Source of the DNA: Devosia litorisediminis
Lineage (GTDB): Bacteria > Pseudomonadota > Alphaproteobacteria > Rhizobiales > Devosiaceae
NCBI RefSeq assembly: GCF_018334155.1
Contig: NZ_JAGXTP010000001.1
Location: 310,001-374,000 of the forward strand
Length of the DNA stretch: 64,000 bases
Direction of reading: 5' to 3'
The stretch's first letter is position 1; each line of letters opens with the position of its first letter. Positions 23,718 to 31,438 of this stretch are shown piece by piece. The notes beneath the pieces were generated by a model. That model saw only the letters and a list, made by a program, of their open reading frames with translations. It had not been told where the DNA came from and did no database searches. The position numbers and the translations under genes were made by a program.

Positions 23718-24096
23718 GGAGCCGGGCAATTGCCTGGGCCACGGAGCGGCGGAAATCTTCCTCGATCATCGGTTTGATGATTACGGGAATATCAGGAAAG
23801 TCCGGATGGCCATCGATCAATGCGCTATCGGATGAATTGAGAACCACAGGCGTTCCAGACTGCAGCAGGCCGGTGAGCAATTCATCGGTCTGCGCGCAAT
23901 TGCGAACACACTCGATGATCGCCAGATCGATTGAGGGCCAATCTGGCTTGAATCGATTGGCTTCAGCAGCAGAGCGAGCCAGCAGCAATTGACCTGCGGA
24001 CAGGTCTTCCAGCATGGCTTGAATATCGAATGCGATTAGAAACTCTGCCTCGACGATGAGGACAGTCTGGCCGCTGAGCATGTCTTCTTTCACCAT
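23692..24096 (-). CDS. Atypical receiver-domain protein with Glu at the phosphorylation site
   Basis: A 134-residue stand-alone receiver fold. The usual acidic pair is replaced by VLIVEAEF, the phospho-acceptor Asp by Glu62 (LAIIECVRN), while the Lys-Pro pair remains (IIKP, Lys108). Without Asp it should not accept phosphate, and the Glu may mimic the phosphorylated state. A position beside ecfG-phyR is usual for accessory receivers that tune the general stress response. The start may be 24096 or the internal ATG at 24081, which follows AAAGAAG. Its 3' end overlaps ecfG by 26 bases. Confidence 0.8.
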   Translation of the reverse strand: MVKEDMLSGQTVLIVEAEFLIAFDIQAMLEDLSAGQLLLARSAAEANRFKPDWPSIDLAIIECVRNCAQTDELLTGLLQSGTPVVLNSSDSALIDGHPDFPDIPVIIKPMIEEDFRRSVAQAIARLPRTSDCVS

Positions 24097-24130
24097 CTAA
24101 AAATGATTGAATGGACCGCGAAGGCGCTAT

Positions 24131-24148
24131 TGTCATTTAAATATGACA
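24131..24148. promoter_or_regulatory. TGTCAT-N6-ATGACA operator next to the EcfG promoter of the Crp-like gene
   Basis: TGTCAT (24131-24136) and ATGACA (24143-24148) are exact inverted repeats separated by six bases. The site ends six bases before the -35 element at 24154. Crp/Fnr-type factors bind symmetric sites of this size, so it may be an autoregulatory site for the gene at 24218; it could also act on the divergent receiver gene. Confidence 0.55.
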
Positions 24149-24153
24149 TGTGG

Positions 24154-24178
24154 GGAACGGACCGGGCTCGGCCGCGTT
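24154..24178 (+). promoter_or_regulatory. EcfG-type promoter for the Crp-like regulator unit
   Basis: GGAAC (24154-24158), 16 bases, CGTT (24175-24178), 40 bases upstream of the proposed start at 24218. It matches the consensus perfectly. It probably also serves the kinase and lipid-kinase-like genes behind it. Confidence 0.85.
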
Positions 24179-24217
24179 GGGTTAAGCAATGTCTTTTACT
24201 CAGCGTCCGGGTGCAGA

Positions 24218-24973
24218 TTGAATCTCGTTCTTCCCACCTCAGGACGGCGCGTTCCTTGCGAACAGTGCCCGCTGCGCGCCATGCCGGGGTTTCGCTCTTT
24301 TGCGGCTAACGAGCTGCAATTCATATCAAGCTTCAAGACTGGCGAGCTAGTTGCGGAGACCGGCGCGACGCTGCTGTCGGAGGGCGCGCACAGTTCGCAC
24401 CTTTATACGCTGCTGTCGGGCTGGGCCTTTCGCTACAAGGTGCTCGCCGATGGGCGTCGGCAGATTCTGAATTATATGTTGCCCGGCGATCTGATCGGGC
24501 TGCAAGGGTCGATTATTGGCGAGATGGAGCACTCCGTCGAGGCGCTGTCGACCTCGGTGCTGTGCGTGTTTCAGCGTGATCGGCTCAGTGAACTGTTCCG
24601 CAATCATCCGGGCCTGGGGTTCGATATTACCTGGCTGGCAGCGCGCGAAGAGCGGATGCTCGATGATCATCTACTCAGCCTGGGGCGGCGCACGGCGATG
24701 GAGCGCGCCGCCTATCTGCTGGCATTCCTGCACCAGCGAGCGGTATCGGTCGGCCTGGTGTCGGACAAGAACCTGTTCATCCCCATCACTCAGCAGCATG
24801 TCGCCGACACGCTGGGCCTGTCCATCGTTCATACCAACAAGACCCTGCGCAAGCTTGCCGAACGCGGCTTGATCCAGTGGCTGGATCGCTCCTGCGAGGT
24901 CATTGATGTTCAAGGGCTGATGGCGCTGGCTGAATGGGAGGGGCTGCCCGAGGGCGGTCGACCGTTGATATGA
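24218..24973 (+). CDS. Crp/Fnr-family transcription regulator
   Basis: A regulator of about 251 residues with a cyclic nucleotide-binding-like fold (GELVAETGATLLSEGAHSSHLYTLLSGWAF, then GDLIGLQGSI) and a C-terminal Crp-type winged helix (PITQQHVADTLGLSIVHTNKTLRKLAERGL). Near the N-terminus there is CEQCPL, a short Cys pair common in this rhizobial subgroup but too few for a classic Fnr cluster. The start is uncertain: TTG 24218 lies downstream of the EcfG promoter and gives normal family length, whereas TTG 24107 would put the promoter inside the coding region. Confidence 0.85.
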   Translation: MNLVLPTSGRRVPCEQCPLRAMPGFRSFAANELQFISSFKTGELVAETGATLLSEGAHSSHLYTLLSGWAFRYKVLADGRRQILNYMLPGDLIGLQGSIIGEMEHSVEALSTSVLCVFQRDRLSELFRNHPGLGFDITWLAAREERMLDDHLLSLGRRTAMERAAYLLAFLHQRAVSVGLVSDKNLFIPITQQHVADTLGLSIVHTNKTLRKLAERGLIQWLDRSCEVIDVQGLMALAEWEGLPEGGRPLI

Positions 24974-25055
24974 AGCGGGGGCGAGCCTCAAAGCTGACAC
25001 CGGTGTGCTGCACTGCAAAAGGGCGGTATGGTTCTGCCGCAATACAACAATGGTA

Positions 25056-26465
25056 ATGAGCATCCCCGACAGCATGACGAAACGAGTTATCGAACGCGCG
25101 AAGCGCCCGCGGATAACCCAGCGGCTGGCTGTGCTGGTGTCGTTGACGCTTGTCGTATTGGCCGTCGTTGCCTCATTGGTGTTGATGCAGGGTATCGAGC
25201 GCCAGATCGACGACATGACGCGGACCTATGAGGTGCGCAACCAGGCGCGTGAGCTTACCCTGGCCTTGACCGATGCCGAGAGCAGTCAGCTTGGCTACAT
25301 GTTGACCGAAGAAAAGCGTTATCTCGAATCCTATCGTAGGGCCTCGGCCGCCATTGAAACGCGCATGGGTTCATTGGCTGCTGTGGTCAGCAATGATGCA
25401 GCTCAAGCGTCCAGGGTGCAGTCGATCGTGGATGATATTCGCCTCCGAGCCGATGGCCTGGCGCAGGTGATGACGCTGGTGGCAGGGCAACGGCTTGATG
25501 AAGCGAGAGCGCTGCTGACCAGCGGATCGAGCGAGCGGCCGATGGAGCCGGTGCGCCTGGCACTTGAGCAGTTCATCGGCGAAGAAAACCAGAAACTGCT
25601 CGATCGTAACTGGAGCATTGATGCCTCTCGGCGCTGGCTGGTTGGCGCCATCATCGCGGCGCTCGTTGGCGCGGTCGTGCTGGCCTATGTGCTGTTCGTG
25701 CGGGCGCAGCGTGAAGTGCGCTTATTGGCGCATAACCGCAGCCTGTTGCAGAGCGAAAAGGAAGTGTTGGAGGCCCATGTCCGCGAGCGGACCCAAGCGG
25801 TCGAAGAGGCACGAGCGCATGCAGAGCGAGAGCGTGAGCGTGTAGAGACGCTGTTGCAGGACACCAGTCACCGGATTGGCAATTCACTGGCGACGGTGTC
25901 GTCGCTGCTTGGCCTTCAATTGATGCGCAGCAAGTCCGATGAGGTCAAGCAGGCGCTCGAAGCGGCACGGTCGCGGGTGCATGCCATTGCCTCGGCACAC
26001 CGTCGGCTGCGGCTGGGTGAGGATCTGGAAACCGCCAGCGCCGACGAATTTCTCGATGCGGTGCTGCAGGATCTTTCGACAACGGTTTCCGATGCCAAGG
26101 GCGTTAAATTGACCGGCGAGGTGGATGCGATTGTCATCAGTGCGCGCGATTCCACTACGATCGGGATTCTGGTGGGCGAGCTTGTAACCAATGCCCTCAA
26201 GCATGCGTTTCCTGAAGAGCATGGCGGCAACATCTTGGTGCAGCTCAAACGCGACGGGGATGGCGTTCCAATCCTGTCGGTGACCGACGACGGCGTTGGG
26301 ATGGCTGCCGATAGCCAGCCGGGAGAAGGCGGGCTGGGCTCCGTGATCGTCAAGCAGTTGGCGCATCAGTTCGGTGGCGTTCCCGAATATCAGCGTCCGC
26401 CGACCGGTGGCCTGAGAGTTGTCGTGCCGCTACCCGGGATTGAGAACCAGCAGGCCGGGGCCTAA
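25056..26465 (+). CDS. CHASE3-type membrane sensor histidine kinase (HisKA_2)
   Basis: A 469-residue kinase. Two spans (about 20-40 and 190-212) enclose a periplasmic CHASE3-like helical domain (NQARELTLALTDAESSQLGYMLT). A long coiled coil follows to about 265, then a HisKA_2 dimerisation domain with His272 (DTSHRIGNSLATVSSLLGLQ) and HATPase_c (LVTNALKHAFPE, DDGVGM). HisKA_2 and HWE kinases are the usual phosphate donors for PhyR. It is 82 bases behind the Crp-like gene, and the next gene begins 22 bases after it. The start could be ATG 25050 or 25056; no strong ribosome site marks either. Confidence 0.88.
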   Translation: MSIPDSMTKRVIERAKRPRITQRLAVLVSLTLVVLAVVASLVLMQGIERQIDDMTRTYEVRNQARELTLALTDAESSQLGYMLTEEKRYLESYRRASAAIETRMGSLAAVVSNDAAQASRVQSIVDDIRLRADGLAQVMTLVAGQRLDEARALLTSGSSERPMEPVRLALEQFIGEENQKLLDRNWSIDASRRWLVGAIIAALVGAVVLAYVLFVRAQREVRLLAHNRSLLQSEKEVLEAHVRERTQAVEEARAHAERERERVETLLQDTSHRIGNSLATVSSLLGLQLMRSKSDEVKQALEAARSRVHAIASAHRRLRLGEDLETASADEFLDAVLQDLSTTVSDAKGVKLTGEVDAIVISARDSTTIGILVGELVTNALKHAFPEEHGGNILVQLKRDGDGVPILSVTDDGVGMAADSQPGEGGLGSVIVKQLAHQFGGVPEYQRPPTGGLRVVVPLPGIENQQAGA

Positions 26466-26487
26466 TCTAACAGAGTGGAGCAGTGCC

Positions 26488-27399
26488 TTGCACGTAGTGG
26501 CGATCCTCAACCGCGATGGCGGTACCTTGCGGACTATGGATCTGGACGCCTTCTGCGCCGATGCCGTCGCAGCCTTCAAGCGTCACGGTCATACGCTCGA
26601 TTGTCGGGTGGTGGCGGGCGACGCGGTAGAAGCGCAACTGCGCGATGCCGCGGGCGAGGAGGGCGTCGACGCCGTCCTGGCAGGGGGGGGTGACGGCACC
26701 ATTTCAACGGCGGCCGGCATTGCTTACGAAACGGGGATGCCCTTGGCGGTGCTCCCGGCGGGCACGATGAACCTGTTTGCACGCGCGCTTCAGGTGCCCC
26801 TTGACCTCGATGAAGCTCTTGAAGCGCTAGCGGCAGGTGAATTGGGTGTCGTGGATGTCGCCACAGCGAATGGGCAGTTGTTCGTGCATCAGTTTGGGGT
26901 GGGTATCCACGCTCGTCTGGTGCGGATCCGCGAGGGCATGACCTATGGCAGCCGGCTGGGTAAGCTTTTGGCGAGCCTGCGTGCAGTGGCAGCGGCTGTG
27001 GTACGCCCGCCCGTATTCGAAGCCGAGTTGCGGACCGTAAAGGGCACGGAAAAGCGGCGGGTGTCGGGTATTGCGGTATCGAACAACCCTGTAGGTGACG
27101 GCCACATTCCCCATGCAGATCGGCTGGATGCGGGGGTGCTTGGCGTTTATGTCGCCGCGCCCGTAACATCGTCGGAACTGGCGGCGCTGGGGACCGGAAT
27201 ACTTCTGGGCACATGGCGCTCGAGCCCCATGATTTCAGAAAAGGAAGTGACTTCGCTGACTCTGCACTTCCCGAATCGCAAGAAGGGCGCACAGGCGGTC
27301 ATTGATGGCGAGTTGGTGACGCTGGATGCGTCGGTGGAACTGGCCATCAAGCCGGGCGCACTCAAGGTCATTAAACCCCGACAACTTGTTGTCGAATAG
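26488..27399 (+). CDS. Diacylglycerol kinase-family lipid kinase (YegS/LCB5-like)
   Basis: A 303-residue protein of the DAGK catalytic superfamily, which phosphorylates lipids such as diacylglycerol, phosphatidylglycerol or sphingoid bases. Visible elements are the nucleotide-binding GGGDGTIST, the LPAGTMNLFARAL block, a second-domain DRLDAGVLGVYV and DGELV near the end. The TTG at 26488 is supported by GGAG seven bases upstream. It follows the CHASE3 kinase by 22 bases and probably belongs to its stress-induced operon, which would tie membrane lipid modification to stress. The substrate is unknown. Confidence 0.85.
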   Translation: MHVVAILNRDGGTLRTMDLDAFCADAVAAFKRHGHTLDCRVVAGDAVEAQLRDAAGEEGVDAVLAGGGDGTISTAAGIAYETGMPLAVLPAGTMNLFARALQVPLDLDEALEALAAGELGVVDVATANGQLFVHQFGVGIHARLVRIREGMTYGSRLGKLLASLRAVAAAVVRPPVFEAELRTVKGTEKRRVSGIAVSNNPVGDGHIPHADRLDAGVLGVYVAAPVTSSELAALGTGILLGTWRSSPMISEKEVTSLTLHFPNRKKGAQAVIDGELVTLDASVELAIKPGALKVIKPRQLVVE

Positions 27400-27413
27400 A
27401 CCTGAATTTTTTT

Positions 27414-27439
27414 GGAACCAATATGGCTTGGGTGTCGTT
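27414..27439 (+). promoter_or_regulatory. EcfG-type promoter for the GAF-PAS-HWE kinase
   Basis: GGAAC (27414-27418), 17 bases, CGTT (27436-27439), 62 bases before the GTG start at 27501. Confidence 0.82.
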
Positions 27440-27500
27440 TCTGTCGATTATCCGGTGATGTTGGTTATTCGTCGGGCGGTCAGTTTATGCAGGACGCAAC

Positions 27501-29021
27501 GTGGTAAAAACAGGGGGCAGGCTGCCTGACAATGTTCGGGCGGTTGTGGATGACCAGCAACGTCTAAAGGCGTTGTCGGCCTTTGAGGGACACGAAGGCG
27601 AGCCGGATGTCGACTTTGATCGGTTGAGCCGTGCAGTCGCCCATATCTTCGAGACCGAGTTTGCCCTGGTGACAGTCGTGGGGGCGGAGCGTCAATCGTT
27701 CCGCGCGTGCTTTGGCATGGGCGACATGACGGGCACTTCCACTGAAACATCGTTTTGCGCCCACACCATTTCGCTGCCAGATGACGACGCCCTGGTGGTC
27801 CTTGATACCCATCAGGATGACCGATTTCGCGACAACTCGCTGGTGACGACCTGGCCGTTCATCAGGTTTTATGCTGGCGCGCCAATTGTTGTTAAAGGCC
27901 AGAAGATCGGCTCGCTTTGCGTGCTCAGTACGACGCCGCGCGAAAAGGTCGATCCCCAGATGCTGGCGCAGCTGGGCGATCTGGCCGGCATTGCTGCGGC
28001 CCTTTTCGCCCTCAAGGATGAAGCGCGGGTACGCGCCCGCACCGCCGCTGCGCTGATGCGCGAGGAATGGCGGCATGCACTGACGCTCGAAGCGGGCAAG
28101 GTCGGCAGCTGGGTGTGGGATATCCGAACCGGCGAGATAGCCTGCAACGAAACCTTCCGACGCATGTATGACCTGCCGGAAACGGGTGTTATCCTGATGG
28201 AGCAGGTGCTTGAGGCAACCCACCCGGTTGACCGCGCGGTGGTTGAAGCAGGTATTGCGGCCAGCCTGAGCGACGGGGTGGACTACAATGCCGAAGCCCG
28301 GGTGGCCAGGACCGGGCGCTGGTTGACCATGCGTGGTCGCGTCTATCAACGCGATACCGAGGGAAAGCCGCTGATCATGATGGGCGCCAGCACCGACATC
28401 AGCGAAAGCAAGCATACGGCTGAGCAGACGCGGCTGCTGTTGCGTGAGCTCAATCACCGCGTAAAAAACACCTTGGCGATGATCCAGTCGGTCGCACGAC
28501 AGACGATCCGGCAAAATCCGGATCCGCAGGAGTTCATCGACGCCTTTTCAGGCCGGTTGCGGACAATCTCTGAAGCCCATGTGCTGCTGGCGGACCGCGA
28601 CTGGTCCGGCGTGCAGCTCTATGAGGTGATTGCGGCCCAGCTCGGCCCCAATTTCCTTTCGCAGCCAGACCACGCCGAGGTTGTGGGCGACGACATCATG
28701 TTGCCCGCTGATCATGCGCTGGGGCTGGGACTAATCCTGCACGAGTTGACCACCAACGCGCACCGATATGGCGCGTGGTCCAGTGAGGATGGGGTGGTGA
28801 GCATTTCCTGGGACGTAAAGACGACGCCTGTACGTGGACTGGCGCTGAAATGGCGCGAGCGCGGCGGTCCGGAAGTGGCTGAAAAGCAGGAATACGGCCT
28901 GGGCGCGCGGTTGATCGAACGTAGTCTGGCCAAGGTGCTCGATAGCGCCGTCACATTGCAGTTCCGCCCCGAAGGCGTGACAGCCGATGTATGGCTGCCA
29001 CTGCCCGTCGAGGCGGCATAA
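27501..29021 (+). CDS. Cytoplasmic GAF-PAS-HWE histidine kinase
   Basis: A 506-residue soluble kinase. A GAF domain (about 30-175, ALVTVVGAERQSFRACFG, TSFCAHTI) is followed by a PAS domain with PAC (about 195-305, GSWVWDIRTGEIACNETF). The HWE kinase region has His319 in ELNHRVKNTLAMIQS and an HATPase domain with LHELTTNAHRYGA and WRERGGP, the Trp-Glu element that names the group. There are no membrane spans. The GTG at 27501 has AGGAC upstream. Its own EcfG-type promoter lies directly ahead, so a probable PhyR kinase is itself stress-induced. Confidence 0.9.
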   Translation: MVKTGGRLPDNVRAVVDDQQRLKALSAFEGHEGEPDVDFDRLSRAVAHIFETEFALVTVVGAERQSFRACFGMGDMTGTSTETSFCAHTISLPDDDALVVLDTHQDDRFRDNSLVTTWPFIRFYAGAPIVVKGQKIGSLCVLSTTPREKVDPQMLAQLGDLAGIAAALFALKDEARVRARTAAALMREEWRHALTLEAGKVGSWVWDIRTGEIACNETFRRMYDLPETGVILMEQVLEATHPVDRAVVEAGIAASLSDGVDYNAEARVARTGRWLTMRGRVYQRDTEGKPLIMMGASTDISESKHTAEQTRLLLRELNHRVKNTLAMIQSVARQTIRQNPDPQEFIDAFSGRLRTISEAHVLLADRDWSGVQLYEVIAAQLGPNFLSQPDHAEVVGDDIMLPADHALGLGLILHELTTNAHRYGAWSSEDGVVSISWDVKTTPVRGLALKWRERGGPEVAEKQEYGLGARLIERSLAKVLDSAVTLQFRPEGVTADVWLPLPVEAA

Positions 29022-29044
29022 GCGTTTGTTCAGTTTGGTCTTGG

Positions 29045-29482
29045 TCAGTCGTCTTTGCGATCACTGCCATTGCTAATGACCCAGAGCGCGGCGATTGCCG
29101 CGGCTGGCAGGCCCAGCGTGCGCACCATTGGCGAGCGTAGTAGCACCGGCAATGCGGTCAGGGTTGCTGTCGTCAGAAAGGCGCTGGTGTCGCTCGAGCG
29201 TCGCTTTTCGGCAATCGCCCGCTTACGGCGTGCTTCAGCGATGCGGGTGCCCAGGTAGATCGTCAGAGCCAACACAGCAAAGGCGGCTGCGCAGATCAAC
29301 GCGGCATAGATGCCACCCACCTGATCAGCGAGCGCCATGAAGCCTGCGGCAACCAAAAAGCTCGCCGCTGCCAGGCCAAACAAGGCCATGGCTGCGTTGA
29401 TGATGACCGCGTGCTTGATGCGATCGGTGATGTGCTCAACTTCCATACCCAGGAAGCTGGCCAATGGGCTCAGGAAATTCAT
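29045..29482 (-). CDS. Phage-holin-family-like (DUF1469-type) membrane protein
   Basis: A 145-residue protein with two central spans forming a hairpin (about 27-50 and 57-79), a basic stretch after them (ARRKRAIAEKRR), and a hydrophobic segment near the C-terminus (about 110-135). It begins five bases after the stop of the DUF883 gene. Such DUF883 (YqjD/ElaB) plus holin-like (YqjE) pairs are common, stress-induced and thought to act at the inner membrane. It probably shares the EcfG-type promoter at 29873. Confidence 0.75.
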   Translation of the reverse strand: MNFLSPLASFLGMEVEHITDRIKHAVIINAAMALFGLAAASFLVAAGFMALADQVGGIYAALICAAAFAVLALTIYLGTRIAEARRKRAIAEKRRSSDTSAFLTTATLTALPVLLRSPMVRTLGLPAAAIAALWVISNGSDRKDD

Positions 29483-29487
29483 GGCGA

Positions 29488-29844
29488 TCAGTGGCGCGAC
29501 AGAAGGGCCAGGATGTAGCCGATGCCAATCGCGCTGGCGACGGCCGTCAGTGGCTTTTCGCGGATGGTGTCCTTGAGCTGCTGTTCCATGGCGCCAGCCT
29601 GGTCCTGAACTTCGTCGATCACGTGCTGGCCCTGGCGCTGCATATTGCGCGCTTCATCCTTGGCCGTGTCGCGAGCCTCATTGACCTTGTCCGTGCTCAG
29701 CTTGGTCAGCGTTGCGGCGATCGCCTTGAGATCGGCCTGCAGCTGGGCAATCTGGTCTTCCAGCTGGTCTTCGCGCGGCTTGGTGCTGGCGCGGCTGCGG
29801 CTGGTCTTGCTGCGCTCAGGGGCGAGGTCGGATGTGCTAGCCAT
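29488..29844 (-). CDS. DUF883 (ElaB/YqjD-like) membrane-anchored protein
   Basis: A 118-residue protein. An acidic and basic helical part, probably a coiled coil (DQLEDQIAQLQADLKAIAATL and following), precedes a single C-terminal span (LTAVASAIGIGYILALLSRH). This is the usual ElaB/YqjD layout; the E. coli homologues are stationary-phase proteins that tie ribosomes to the membrane. The ATG at 29844 has AAGGAG eight bases upstream. A GGAAC-N16-CGTT promoter precedes it. Confidence 0.83.
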   Translation of the reverse strand: MASTSDLAPERSKTSRSRASTKPREDQLEDQIAQLQADLKAIAATLTKLSTDKVNEARDTAKDEARNMQRQGQHVIDEVQDQAGAMEQQLKDTIREKPLTAVASAIGIGYILALLSRH

Positions 29845-29872
29845 TGAGAAGCTCCTTGTGTTGTGTAGGTGT

Positions 29873-29897
29873 AACGCGGAGCGTGCCCCGCAGTTCC
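29873..29897 (-). promoter_or_regulatory. EcfG-type promoter for the DUF883/holin-like pair
   Basis: On the minus strand GGAAC (29897-29893), 16 bases, CGTT (29876-29873), about 30 bases before the DUF883 start. It matches the consensus perfectly. Confidence 0.85.
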
Positions 29898-30051
29898 GCC
29901 CCATCGGTGACAAGCAAAAAAAGATGCACCCCAATACGCAGGAACGTATCGAGGTGCACCATCGCGGGCGAAAGGGGGGCGTCTTCTGCCCGCCGGGCGC
30001 TGTTCACAAACGTGGACCCCGGGACTGGGTGCGCCCGATTAGGGGACGGGG

Positions 30052-30210
30052 CTAGATGTTGCCCATCAATGCGAGAATGATAACGACCACCAGAACGACA
30101 CCGAGGATGCCGGAGGGGAAGTAGCCGAAGCCGCGCGAGTAGCCCCATGTTGGCAGGGCGCCGATCAGCAGCAGAATCAGGATGATGATGAGAATTGTAC
30201 CCAAGCCCAT
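30052..30210 (-). CDS. Small DUF3309-type membrane protein
   Basis: A 52-residue protein with two hydrophobic segments (about 5-18 and 33-50) separated by LPTWGYSRGFGYFPSGILG. The W-x-Y-S-R-G and P-S-G features identify the DUF3309 family of small proteins widespread in rhizobia. GGAGA precedes the ATG. It lies 42 bases behind the 54-residue gene at 30253 and probably shares its stress promoter. Function unknown. Confidence 0.83.
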   Translation of the reverse strand: MGLGTILIIILILLLIGALPTWGYSRGFGYFPSGILGVVLVVVIILALMGNI

Positions 30211-30252
30211 GGTCGTTCTCCGTAGGGATGTTGTTGATGTGAAAGAGCGCGC

Positions 30253-30417
30253 CTAGAGAATGGCGAGCATCAGGCCTGCAGCGGTGGCCAGAATGAGAAA
30301 TGCCGGCGTCAGCGCCTTGAGCACGTCGCCATAATGGGTCTGGCCGTCATAACCTTCGGACCAAACCATTGCCGTGCGACTTGCGTTCTCAAGTGCCTTG
30401 AATTCGATATTTGTCAT
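30253..30417 (-). CDS. Small single-span protein of unknown function, stress-promoter driven
   Basis: A 54-residue protein: a soluble N-terminal half (MTNIEFKALENASRTAMVWS) and a C-terminal span (LKALTPAFLILATAAGLMLAIL). I do not recognise a family. GGAGG lies five bases before the ATG at 30417, which makes the short start firm. A GGAAC-N17-CGTT promoter is 83 bases upstream. The pattern of small tail-anchored membrane proteins near the stress regulators repeats here. Confidence 0.75.
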   Translation of the reverse strand: MTNIEFKALENASRTAMVWSEGYDGQTHYGDVLKALTPAFLILATAAGLMLAIL

Positions 30418-30499
30418 GACTGCCTCCGCCGTGGCCGATGGCGAAGAACTGTGTGGTCCCGCCATCTTTTTTGCTGCGCAGTGTTGCGCCTGGCCAAAG

Positions 30500-30525
30500 A
30501 ACGGACGTGGGTCGGGTTTGGTTCC
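30500..30525 (-). promoter_or_regulatory. EcfG-type promoter for the small protein genes at 30417 and 30210
   Basis: On the minus strand GGAAC (30525-30521), 17 bases, CGTT (30503-30500). It lies between the transglutaminase operon end and the small genes. Confidence 0.82.
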
Positions 30526-30554
30526 GCGAATGATTTTGATGCTAGTCGCGCAGG

Positions 30555-31433
30555 CTAGAGGACGGGCAATACGTCAACGGACTGCTTGGCCTCGTGCGAG
30601 CCGTGCGTCTTGAGCACGCCGACGATGGGAGAGATGTCGGCATAGTCACGGCCGTGGCCAATCGAAATATGGTCGGGTCCGGCCATGATCGCATTGGTGG
30701 GGTCGAACTCAATCCACCCCATATCCTGGCCGCACCAGGCGCGCACCCATGCATGCATGGCATCAGCGCCTTCCAGACGCGGCTTGCCGGGCGGCGGGCT
30801 GGTGCGCAGGAAACCCGAGACATAGCCGGCTGGAATGCCCAGACCACGCAAGCCGGCAATCATGACATGGGCAAAGTCCTGGCAGACGCCCTTGCGCAAG
30901 GCAAAGGCCTCGGCGGGTTCAGTTTCCACATCGGTGGCTTTGGGGTCATAGGCAAAGTCGCGATGGATCGCCATGCACAGGGCGTTGGCGGCGACCAGAA
31001 CGGTGGGTGCGCCAGCGACGGCCTTGGCGGCGTAGTGGGTAATAGCCGGCTCGAGCGGAACGCGCGGCGAAGCGGCCAGGAAATGGTGCGGGCTGTCCGG
31101 TTGCACGCTCCATAGCCGCGCAATCTGCTGGCGGAGGTCGGCCAATGAGGGCGACAGGTCGATCGGCGGTAGCAGGTTTTCAACGTTGACCCGCGCCGTC
31201 AGGCGGATCTTGAGCTGATCATGGGGTGTCACATAGGCGATGGTAGTGGCGACATTGCCAAAGAAGTCGCTGAACGTGGTGACGCGTTCGGGGCGTGGTT
31301 CGAATGACAGGCTAGATGCCACTACGCGTTGGACGCCGGGAATGCTGATGGGGGCGACGCGCACCAGATGGCGACCGCCATGCACTGTTGCATCGTAGTC
31401 GTAGCTCATCTCAAGGCGGATATCGTAAAGCAT
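30555..31433 (-). CDS. Transglutaminase-like cysteine peptidase family protein (short form)
   Basis: A 292-residue soluble protein. An N-terminal beta-rich domain (about 1-100, LRLEMSYDYD-type start, PRPERVTTFSDFFGN) precedes a transglutaminase-like core. The catalytic triad is visible: Cys in RKGVCQDFAHVMI, His in DAMHAWVRAWC and Asp in WIEFDPTN. It is the third gene of an operon with a transglutaminase-DUF2126 protein and an ATP-grasp/alpha-E fusion. Proteins in such clusters are proposed to cut or make amide bonds in an unknown peptide. A GTG at 31442 overlaps the upstream stop (GTGA) and is an alternative start; the ATG at 31433 begins the conserved part. Confidence 0.85.
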   Translation of the reverse strand: MLYDIRLEMSYDYDATVHGGRHLVRVAPISIPGVQRVVASSLSFEPRPERVTTFSDFFGNVATTIAYVTPHDQLKIRLTARVNVENLLPPIDLSPSLADLRQQIARLWSVQPDSPHHFLAASPRVPLEPAITHYAAKAVAGAPTVLVAANALCMAIHRDFAYDPKATDVETEPAEAFALRKGVCQDFAHVMIAGLRGLGIPAGYVSGFLRTSPPPGKPRLEGADAMHAWVRAWCGQDMGWIEFDPTNAIMAGPDHISIGHGRDYADISPIVGVLKTHGSHEAKQSVDVLPVL

Positions 31434-31438
31434 CGGCG

